Of a stretch of DNA of 6,323 nt, positions 1 through 5,289 are shown in pieces. The position numbers were made by a program, and so were the translations under genes. Below the pieces are notes generated by a model. It was not told where the DNA came from and did no database searches. It saw only the letters and a list, made by a program, of their open reading frames with translations. Numbering within the stretch: the stretch's first letter is position 1; every line of letters begins with the position of its first letter. Source of the stretch: Clostridiales bacterium UBA5446. Lineage in GTDB: Bacteria; Bacillota; Clostridia; Oscillospirales; Oscillospiraceae. The stretch is taken from the NCBI GenBank assembly GCA_002427465.1, contig DIRC01000040.1:6879-13201 (forward strand). Reading direction: 5' to 3'.

Positions 1-489
1 AGGGTTATAAAAGGGTAGGGTTCGCAAGGGCTCTTTCAAATTGATACACAAGTTGGCACCGGAAATAAACCGGCAATTGTTTTCCCAAGGCACTTTCTCT
101 GCTTTTTCTTGTTGTAATATGTCTGTCGAAGCATATGTGACGCCCCCTGTACGCATCAGATTGCTGATGCTTTCCCACGTGATAATATCGTTACTGATTG
201 CTTTGATAAACACTCTAAAATCTTTTTCGCGAAGCTGTTCATTGAAGATAATCTGTGGAATTGGCGAAATATATCCGCAGTGATATCCGTTCGTCAAGTC
301 AGCATGGACGATTTCTTTCAAGTGTGACAAAAATACACGTTGACCGCTCCACAGGCAAGTACCCTTTGTGTTGGTGACAGCCATAGGATATTCATCGTCA
401 TCCAAAAACAGCAAATAGTCCATGTGATGCTCTATGGCTGAAAACAAGACCGCGTTTCGTTTCCCGGCATATCCGGAACCAACGACATT
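1..489 (-). CDS. Glycosyltransferase-like protein fragment, lacking its N-terminus and running off the window
   Basis: An uninterrupted minus-strand frame runs to the left edge, so the C-terminus is outside the window. It reads like a real protein: an N-terminal GYAGKRNA stretch, then YLLFLDDDEYP with an Asp triplet at 394-402 that resembles the DxD metal/sugar-nucleotide site of GT-A fold glycosyltransferases, then WSGQ, GYISPIP, a DFRVFIKAISNDI segment and FISGANLCINL near the edge. From general knowledge of GT-A folds I infer a glycosyltransferase or a related sugar-nucleotide-binding protein; no specific activity can be given. There is no credible start codon with a ribosome site: the internal ATG at 421-423 sits just before the DDD motif, too late for a complete domain. 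The frame stays open to the right only because it lies codon-for-codon antisense to the GC-rich fragment there, so the right boundary (about 460-505) is an estimate. Base composition is visibly more AT-rich than the operon. It is probably a truncated remnant. Confidence 0.55.
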
Positions 490-690
490 TGGAAGATTCA
501 CCAGCGAGCGTATAAAAAATACTTTGCCCGTGTGAGCAAAGGTAAGATGTCCAAGCCGGATTTTGAAGTCTGGGCGCGCGAGGCAGAACGTATGCGCGAC
601 GATGCGCTTGCGGAGGACGATACAGCGCGGGACAAAGCCGCGCATGAGCAAATCGTGCGGAGGCTGGCGGAAGAGCTGAACAGAGCATGA
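490..690 (+). pseudogene. C-terminal fragment of an unrecognised charged helical protein, possibly of mobile-element origin
   Basis: A plus-strand frame, open from 442 and ending at TGA 688-690, gives a highly charged, helix-prone sequence. It includes HQRAYKKYFARVSKGKMSK, then EVWAREAERMRDDALAEDD, and ends RRLAEELNRA. The alternating Arg/Glu/Ala pattern and GC-rich codons look like real coding sequence, unlike the AT-richer DNA to its left. No ATG/GTG/TTG with a ribosome site precedes it. The first in-frame ATG (547-549) would give only 47 residues and has no Shine-Dalgarno. It therefore seems to be the 3' end of a gene whose front was lost at the junction near 460-505. The style resembles small proteins of prophages or integrative elements of Firmicutes, but that is an impression; I do not recognise the family. 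It could still be a small intact gene using an unseen start. Confidence 0.4.
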
Positions 691-722
691 AACTGCAAGC
701 CATGCAAACTTGATTTATCCCC

Positions 723-763
723 AAAACGTAACAGGCAGCCGCTTGCGACGGCTGCCTGTTACG
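723..763 (-). terminator. Rho-independent terminator of the minus-strand operon
   Basis: A perfect 15-bp stem (727-741 pairing with 749-763, sequence CGTAACAGGCAGCCG) encloses a 7-nt loop. On the minus strand it is followed directly by TTTT (726-723). It starts 27 nt after the stop codon of the membrane-protein gene, as expected for the operon's terminator. The U-tract is short. On the plus strand the hairpin is followed by AAATATAA, so it would work poorly for the fragment ending at 690. Confidence 0.8.
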
Positions 764-790
764 AAATATAACAATGCTGTGAAATTTGCT

Positions 791-1318
791 TTATGCGTTG
801 CTTGCGGCTTTCGTCACACTCTTGACGGCGAGCGCCTTCATCGGCTTCATGAGCAGAACGCACACGCCGTTGAACACCAGCGAGCCGACGACGAAGACGA
901 GGATGAACAGCCCGATGTTGCTTGCAAATGAAGCGGTATCTATGCAGGCGCAGGTGAGATATGCAAAGCCGACATTGTTGAGCACCTTGGGGGCATAGGG
1001 GTGGCCGAGGATGAGCAGCGCGAGAACAGCGGCGAGCGGGATAAGCAGACCAAAGAGATCGCCGACGATCGGAGTCAGGGCGGAGATGGCGAGCATTGCG
1101 AGCACAGTGAACACGAGTCCGACAAGGCCGCCTATCTCAACGGTGAGAAAGCGCTCCTTGACATCGCCCTCAAGGGTGAAGAGCATGATGTTGCTGATGA
1201 AGATCAGCCAGCCGTAGGAAAAACCGATGATGTGCAGGATCGCGTTTGCAATGAGGATCCAGCAGAGAAGCGCGAGGCGGAAATAGAGCAAAAATTTCTT
1301 GCCGATTTTTTCTTCCAT
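791..1318 (-). CDS. Small polytopic membrane protein of unknown function, last gene of the operon
   Basis: This 175-aa protein is mostly hydrophobic, with a short charged N-terminus (MEEKIGKKF) and a basic C-terminus. Likely membrane segments lie near residues 12-33, 35-50, 62-82, 84-105, 113-130 and 133-156, so five or six helices. A polar loop with Glu-Gly-Asp and Lys-Glu-Arg follows the second. No signal peptidase site, ATP-binding motif or named transporter signature is visible. Size and topology are similar to small uncharacterised inner-membrane families such as DUF1097, but I cannot confirm membership. The start is supported by GAGGAG at 1327-1332, 8 nt before the ATG. It begins 36 bp after the upstream SDR stop on the same strand and precedes the terminator hairpin, so it is co-transcribed with the redox enzymes. 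A role in moving or tolerating their substrate or product is a guess from context. Confidence 0.8.
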   Translation of the reverse strand: MEEKIGKKFLLYFRLALLCWILIANAILHIIGFSYGWLIFISNIMLFTLEGDVKERFLTVEIGGLVGLVFTVLAMLAISALTPIVGDLFGLLIPLAAVLALLILGHPYAPKVLNNVGFAYLTCACIDTASFASNIGLFILVFVVGSLVFNGVCVLLMKPMKALAVKSVTKAASNA

Positions 1319-1354
1319 TGTAAATTCTCCTCGTGTTTATTCAGATTTTGATAT

Positions 1355-2215
1355 TCAGTTCAGTGTGTAATAGTCGACTGGACGGATCTTCTCCGCTTCA
1401 AAGACGCCCTGCTCGCAGAGCAGGCGCTCATACTTCGGCGTATCGAGAATATAGAACTGCTCCTTCTCAAGTGCTTTGAAGATCGTCTCCACAGCCACAT
1501 TTACATCAGCGCCGTTTTCAAGCAGATACTTGTTGAACGCGACAAACTTTGCGTACTCCTCGGTGTGGTAATACGGCTCATCGTCATGGATGGCGAAGCG
1601 CTCGGGACGATGGCGGTCGGTCAGGTGCATCTCGGTGTTTATATAGCCGGGGCAGAAGATGGACACGTCTATATCGGCCTTGTCTGCCTTGAGCTGCTTA
1701 TACACGCACTCGGAGAGTGCGACCGCGGCATGCTTGGAGCTGAAATACGCGGGAGCACCGTTCATGGAAATGAGGCCGGCTATGGAGCAGACGTTGATTA
1801 TCTGGCAGTGTGATTTCTGGCTGCGCATCTGCGGGAGAAAGTTCTGCATCATAAACCAGTGCGAGTATACGTTAGTCTCATAGACCCAGCGTATGTCTTT
1901 CTCCGGGATATGCTCAACATCGGAGAGCGCGGTGACGCCCGCGTTATTTACGAGCACATCGCAGCGGCCGAACTCGGCCATCGTCTTATCAAGGATCGCT
2001 TTGCACTCGTCAAGGACGGAAACGTCAGCCTGCATTGCGAAGGACTTACGGCCCATGCCGCGTATCTCTTTTGCGACGGCTTCGGCCTCATCGCCGTGGA
2101 TGTCTATTATCGCAACATCGGAACCGCGCTTGGCAAAGCCGAGAGCGAGGGTCTTGCCGATGCCGTTGGCGCCGCCGGTGATGACTACTTTAGCGTTTTC
2201 GTAGTTTGTGAACAT
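1355..2215 (-). CDS. Short-chain dehydrogenase/reductase (SDR), NAD-type, third gene of the operon
   Basis: This 286-aa classical SDR is a predicted cytosolic oxidoreductase acting on a hydroxyl/keto pair. The Rossmann glycine motif TGGANGIG is at residues 13-20. Asp38 at the end of the second strand favours NAD(H) over NADP(H). NNAG is at 90-93. The catalytic set is Asn115, Ser144, Tyr157 and Lys161 (YFSSK), all present, so the enzyme should be active. After the PG motif a long insert contains HLTDRHRPERFAI (197-209) followed by DDEPYY, nearly the same as in the neighbouring SDR; this is the region that usually forms the substrate lid. The protein is some 30-40 residues longer than a minimal classical SDR. 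I chose the ATG at 2213-2215 because the glycine-motif fold begins right after it and a purine-rich site lies upstream; an earlier in-frame ATG at 2278 falls inside a hairpin. The substrate is unknown; steroid, bile-acid or similar hydroxyls are possible given the ene-reductase in the operon. Confidence 0.92.
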   Translation of the reverse strand: MFTNYENAKVVITGGANGIGKTLALGFAKRGSDVAIIDIHGDEAEAVAKEIRGMGRKSFAMQADVSVLDECKAILDKTMAEFGRCDVLVNNAGVTALSDVEHIPEKDIRWVYETNVYSHWFMMQNFLPQMRSQKSHCQIINVCSIAGLISMNGAPAYFSSKHAAVALSECVYKQLKADKADIDVSIFCPGYINTEMHLTDRHRPERFAIHDDEPYYHTEEYAKFVAFNKYLLENGADVNVAVETIFKALEKEQFYILDTPKYERLLCEQGVFEAEKIRPVDYYTLN

Positions 2216-2222
2216 AGATTTA

Positions 2223-2228
2223 CCGCCT
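2223..2228 (-). promoter_or_regulatory. Weak ribosome binding site fixing the start of the second SDR
   Basis: On the minus strand AGGCGG lies 7 nt before the ATG at 2215. It is a degenerate Shine-Dalgarno compared with the AGGAG-type sites of the other operon genes, yet it supports this start over the upstream ATG at 2278. Confidence 0.55.
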
Positions 2229-2252
2229 TTCTGAATATGAATTTCATGTTTT

Positions 2253-2284
2253 ATCAAAGTGCCGCTTTTACGCGGCACTTTGAT
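2253..2284 (-). other. Intercistronic hairpin between the two SDR genes
   Basis: A perfect 13-bp inverted repeat (2253-2265 with 2272-2284, arm ATCAAAGTGCCGC) has a 6-nt loop and lies in the 82-bp gap between the two SDR genes. On the minus strand the stem is followed by AAAAC rather than a U-run, so it is not a standard terminator. It begins 13 nt after the first SDR's stop codon. It may protect the 3' end of the upstream message, act as a processing site or reduce expression of the downstream genes. The structure is plain in the sequence; the role is inferred. Confidence 0.65.
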
Positions 2285-2297
2285 TTATGCTGTACGA

Positions 2298-3134
2298 TCA
2301 GGTCTTGGGATTGATGCCGGATGCAAGGCGCTGGACGCGCGGCTGTGCAACGACCTGAGACTCGGGGTGAGGGAAGATATAGAACTTCTCATCCTCAATG
2401 GCGGTGAAGACGCACTCGCCGACATACCAATCGGGGATGCCGCTCATGGCGCCGCGCGTACCGCGGAGCTGACCGGCCTTGTACTCCTCGCTGGTATAGT
2501 AAGGATCGTCGTTGATGGCAAAGCGCTCGGGGCGGTGCAGGTCGGCAAGGTGGATGGTGGTCTTGACATACGCGGGAACGAGGCAGTGGACATTGATGGG
2601 GTAGTTGTTCTCTTTCATCGCGATGTATACGCTCTCGGAGGTCGCAACACCGGCGGCCTTCGTCGCGTGGTACATCGTTGCCTTGCCGGAGGTCATAAGA
2701 CCGGCGGTGGATTCGACGTTGACGATCTCGCAGGGAGTGCCCTGAGCGATCATCTGAGGCAGGAATATCTTCATGCCGTAGAGATGGCTGAGGAAGTTGA
2801 GCTCGGTTATCCAGTCAATATCGCGCTTGGGCAGCTTCCAGATCGCACCGGAGACGGCGCAGCCGGCGTTGTTGACGAGAATGTCGACATGGCCGAAATT
2901 ATCAAGAGTGAGCTTGAGAAGAGCTTCGATGTTCTCGTAGATGGAGATATCGGCGTTCTGGGCGACGCACTTCACGCCCATTGCTTCGATCTCCTTTGCG
3001 GTCTCGCAGACCAGAGGGTCTATGTCGTTGAGGACGACGTTCATGCCGCGCTTTGCGCCTTCGACGGCAATGGCCTTGCCTATGCCGCGCGCACCGCCGG
3101 TGACAACTATGACTTTATCCTTGAATTCTTTCAT
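2298..3134 (-). CDS. Short-chain dehydrogenase/reductase (SDR), NAD-type, second gene of the operon
   Basis: This 278-aa classical SDR should catalyse NAD(H)-linked alcohol/ketone interconversion in the cytosol. It has TGGARGIG at residues 12-19, Asp37 after the second strand (NAD preference), NNAG at 88-91, and catalytic Asn113, Ser142, Tyr155 and Lys159 (YHATK). The substrate-lid region holds HLADLHRPERFAI (195-207) followed by NDDPYY, closely matching the downstream SDR, so the two are paralogues, probably from an old tandem duplication. Their C-terminal thirds differ: this one ends in a Pro/Gln-rich tail and has a GTRGAMSG loop. It follows the ene-reductase stop by 30 bp. The start at 3132-3134 has AGGAG at 3142-3146, and the fold begins immediately; the ten extra residues of a longer reading frame (from 3164) are not supported. 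An SDR beside a BaiCD-like reductase recalls the bile-acid and steroid pathways, but the true substrate is not shown. Confidence 0.93.
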   Translation of the reverse strand: MKEFKDKVIVVTGGARGIGKAIAVEGAKRGMNVVLNDIDPLVCETAKEIEAMGVKCVAQNADISIYENIEALLKLTLDNFGHVDILVNNAGCAVSGAIWKLPKRDIDWITELNFLSHLYGMKIFLPQMIAQGTPCEIVNVESTAGLMTSGKATMYHATKAAGVATSESVYIAMKENNYPINVHCLVPAYVKTTIHLADLHRPERFAINDDPYYTSEEYKAGQLRGTRGAMSGIPDWYVGECVFTAIEDEKFYIFPHPESQVVAQPRVQRLASGINPKT

Positions 3135-3141
3135 TGTGATA

Positions 3142-3146
3142 CTCCT
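3142..3146 (-). promoter_or_regulatory. Ribosome binding site deciding the start of the first SDR
   Basis: AGGAG on the minus strand, 7 nt upstream of the ATG at 3134, lies in the 30-bp gap after the ene-reductase stop. It selects this start over an in-frame ATG at 3164 that would almost touch the upstream stop codon. Confidence 0.7.
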
Positions 3147-3164
3147 TTCCTGCTGCACCAGCAC

Positions 3165-5102
3165 TTAAAATACGAACGCTTTGTTGAGACCGGAGTGGGT
3201 CGCGTCTGCGATGTTGCCGGGCTCGACTGTATCGCCGACAACTGCGACCTTATCAAATGCGGCTTCAAACTCGGCCACGATCGCATCGTTGGGCTTTACG
3301 CCCATTGCGATAACACATGCGTCAAAGAGAGCGTCGGTATCATAACCGGTCGCAAGGCTGTTGAGAGTGACGAATCCGTCGCCGACGGCCTTGAACATCG
3401 TGCCGGTCATTATATGGCCGCCGTTCTTGGCGATGTGGCCGACAACTGCGTCGGTAACACTGCGGTACATTGCGGTGCCGACAGCGGGAGCCATCTCTAT
3501 AACGGAGACCTCATTGTCAAAATCACTGAGGTATTCCGCGGTCTCAAGACCGGTGAGGCCGCCGCCGATAACGGCGATCTTCTTGCCCTTGAGCTCGACC
3601 TCGTTCTTGAGGACCTGTCTGTAGGTGTATGCCTTGTCAATGCCGTCGACCTGCGGGATTATATCGATGCCGCCTGCCGCGATGACCACGCCGACTGCGC
3701 CGACTGCCTTTGCAGCCTCGACGGTGCCGGGAGTGTTGAGACGGATATCAATGCCGAGGTCTGCGGCCTCAATACCGAGAGTTTCGATGAACTCGCTGAT
3801 AAGCCCCTTGCAGGGAGGAACAGCAGCGAGGTTCATGTTACCGCCGATGCGGTCGGACTTTTCAAACACAACGACCTTGAAGCCGCGCTTTGCAAGAGTA
3901 ATGGCAGCCTGCAGACCGGAGGGGCCTGCGCCGATGACTGCAACGGTCCTGCCGTCGCCGTTCTTGATGAGCTTGTCGTCTCCGCGGTAGGTCTCGCGGC
4001 CGAGCACGGGGTTGACTGCGCACTCTATCGCGCGACCGAGGCCACCCTGCTTGAAGCAGTTCATGCAGCCGATGCACTTGCGCACACGAGCATCGTCACC
4101 GCGCTTTGCCTTGTTGCCGAATTCCGGATCGCAGAGGTTGCCGCGCGCAACGCCGACGAAGTCGGACACGCCCTCTTCAAGCATAGCCTCAGCATGAGCC
4201 GGGTGCTTGACGGTATTGACGGCGATGACGGGGATATGTACGCATTCCTTGATGCCCTTTGCAAGATGCTTCTTCCAGCCTTCCTGATAGGGGTAGGGCT
4301 CGATGATCGACCAGCCGGACTCATAGGAGCCGCTGGAGACATTGAGGGATGCAACGCCGAGCGACTCGAGATAGCGGGCGATGTGCTGGCATTCCTTCTC
4401 ATCGTTGCCATCATCCCAGAAGTCAGAGCCGTTCATACGCACGGAAATGGGGAAGTCAGCGCCGCAGGCAAAGCGGATGCTGATGATGATCTCGGAAATG
4501 AAGCGCATCCTGTTGAAGAAGTCTCCGCCGTACTTGTCGGTGCGGTGGTTGGTGTGCGGACTCATGAACTGGTTGACGAGGTAGCCGTGCGCCGCGTGAA
4601 TCTCGACGCCGTCGAAGCCGGCGGTCTTTGCGATGACAGCGGCCTTGACATAGTTCTTAACCATAGCCTCGACCTCGGCGGTGGTCATTTCCTTCGGAAC
4701 AACGCCGACGGTCTTGCACATCACGGGAGACGGGCCGATGACGGGATTACCGTGCAGCGTGATGGGGAAGGCCTCGTTGCCGGGATGGTGCAGCTGCATG
4801 AATACCTTTGTGTCGTATGCGTGGATCCTGTCGACCATACGGGTGAAGCTCGGGATGACATTCATGTCGGTCGCGCGGAGCTGGCAGGGCTGAGCAATGC
4901 CGGACAGCTCATCGACACGGCACACCTCGCAGATGATGAGGCCGACGCCGCCCTTTGCGCGTTCCTCGTAGAACTTGGTGATCTCCTCGGATGCTTCGCC
5001 GGATGCTGCGGCAAAACCGGTGCCCATCGGTGTCATGACTATGCGGTTCTTCAGCGTGAGCTTGCCGATCTTACCTTTTTCAAAAAGCTTTTCGTATTTC
5101 AT
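3165..5102 (-). CDS. Old Yellow Enzyme-class FMN/4Fe-4S/FAD NADH-dependent ene-reductase (BaiCD/FadH-like)
   Basis: A full-length 645-aa protein with the three-part layout of 2,4-dienoyl-CoA reductase (FadH) and bile-acid BaiCD/BaiH enzymes. Residues 1-330 form the FMN-binding TIM barrel: LTLKNRIVMTPMG near the start, QLHHPG at 103-108, HAAHGYL at 169-175 with Tyr174 at the place of the FadH active-site tyrosine, and HTNHRTDKYGG after it. A 4Fe-4S cluster site follows, with Cys343, 346, 349 and 361 (CX2CX2CX11C). The FAD Rossmann motif GAGPSG is at 391-396 with Glu414. A second Rossmann motif, GGGLTG, is at 513-518, with Glu536 favouring NADH. A GD motif at 623-624 and ATHSG near the C-terminus complete the flavin site. 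Electrons would pass NADH to FAD to Fe-S to FMN to a C=C bond conjugated to a carbonyl. AGGAGG (5108-5113) lies 5 nt before the ATG, the strongest site here. First gene of the operon. FadH's active-site histidine has no obvious counterpart, so a dienoyl-CoA substrate is less likely; bile acid, steroid or another enone is possible. Confidence 0.93.
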   Translation of the reverse strand: MKYEKLFEKGKIGKLTLKNRIVMTPMGTGFAAASGEASEEITKFYEERAKGGVGLIICEVCRVDELSGIAQPCQLRATDMNVIPSFTRMVDRIHAYDTKVFMQLHHPGNEAFPITLHGNPVIGPSPVMCKTVGVVPKEMTTAEVEAMVKNYVKAAVIAKTAGFDGVEIHAAHGYLVNQFMSPHTNHRTDKYGGDFFNRMRFISEIIISIRFACGADFPISVRMNGSDFWDDGNDEKECQHIARYLESLGVASLNVSSGSYESGWSIIEPYPYQEGWKKHLAKGIKECVHIPVIAVNTVKHPAHAEAMLEEGVSDFVGVARGNLCDPEFGNKAKRGDDARVRKCIGCMNCFKQGGLGRAIECAVNPVLGRETYRGDDKLIKNGDGRTVAVIGAGPSGLQAAITLAKRGFKVVVFEKSDRIGGNMNLAAVPPCKGLISEFIETLGIEAADLGIDIRLNTPGTVEAAKAVGAVGVVIAAGGIDIIPQVDGIDKAYTYRQVLKNEVELKGKKIAVIGGGLTGLETAEYLSDFDNEVSVIEMAPAVGTAMYRSVTDAVVGHIAKNGGHIMTGTMFKAVGDGFVTLNSLATGYDTDALFDACVIAMGVKPNDAIVAEFEAAFDKVAVVGDTVEPGNIADATHSGLNKAFVF

Positions 5103-5152
5103 GTTTACCTCCTGAAATTTCGCTTTTTTGTTTTGTACTGCATGTTGTTAAA

Positions 5153-5181
5153 AAAATATCATCAGGAGGCCGATCTGTAAA
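5153..5181 (-). promoter_or_regulatory. Candidate sigma-70-type promoter of the redox operon
   Basis: On the minus strand TTTACA (5181-5176, one mismatch to TTGACA) is followed after 17 nt by TATTTT (5158-5153, two mismatches to TATAAT). Transcription would begin near 5146 and give a leader of about 44 nt ahead of the AGGAGG site. The -10 is only fair, so this is a prediction by eye. TTGTGCG repeats lie directly upstream of or touching the -35, where an activator would bind. Confidence 0.4.
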
Positions 5182-5218
5182 TGTGCGCGCCGCACAAACA
5201 ATGCTGCAATATTGTGCG
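5181..5218. promoter_or_regulatory. Operator-like cluster of TTGTGCG repeats with an inverted pair
   Basis: CGCACAA (5191-5197) and TTGTGCG (5212-5218) form a perfect 7-bp inverted repeat with a 14-nt spacer and centres 21 bp apart, i.e. two DNA turns. A further near copy, ATGTGCG, is at 5181-5187; together with CGCACA at 5191-5196 it makes a second, tight palindrome with a 3-nt centre. The cluster sits between the divergent genes and beside the operon's candidate -35. This is what a dimeric or multimeric regulator site looks like; binding by the neighbouring PucR-like protein is inferred. Confidence 0.5.
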
Positions 5219-5239
5219 ACAAACCTGAAACACAAAAAG

Positions 5240-5271
5240 TTCTTGAAATCTTTGTGCGCAGGGCATAATAT
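5240..5271 (+). promoter_or_regulatory. Candidate promoter of the divergent regulator, containing a fourth TTGTGCG repeat
   Basis: TTCTTGAAA (5240-5248) offers -35 options and GCATAATAT (5263-5271) the -10. TTCTTG with CATAAT has 18-nt spacing; TTGAAA with TAATAT has 17 nt. The 7-bp repeat TTGTGCG recurs at 5252-5258, within the spacer, where bound protein would block RNA polymerase; this suggests autorepression. GAGGTGA (5279-5285) follows as the ribosome site, so the leader would be very short. Confidence 0.45.
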
Positions 5272-5289
5272 AGTTAACGAGGTGACAAT

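Noticed and set aside
41..283. An 80-codon plus-strand open frame at the left end.
   Set aside because: It lies antisense to the glycosyltransferase-like frame, which has coherent motifs; this one has none and no Shine-Dalgarno.
398..724. Minus-strand frames of 108 and 69 codons over the left-hand junction.
   Set aside because: They are Cys/Arg/Ala/Ser-rich, lack motifs and ribosome sites, and conflict with the better supported fragments on both sides.
2259..5180. A 973-codon plus-strand open frame running opposite the ene-reductase and first SDR.
   Set aside because: It is exactly codon-opposed to both genes, which share one frame (3165 and 2298 are both multiples of 3). It stays open because the real genes avoid TTA, CTA and TCA codons, a result of GC-ending codon bias. 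Its protein is a low-complexity Ala/Asp/Val/Leu string with no domain, whereas the minus-strand proteins show complete catalytic motifs.
5164..5228. A possible 15-residue leader peptide (ATG at 5181) preceded by AGGAGG at 5164-5169.
   Set aside because: The ATG is 11 nt from the AGGAGG, it would lie upstream of the regulator's candidate promoter, and the bases overlap the repeat cluster. No terminator/antiterminator structure follows.
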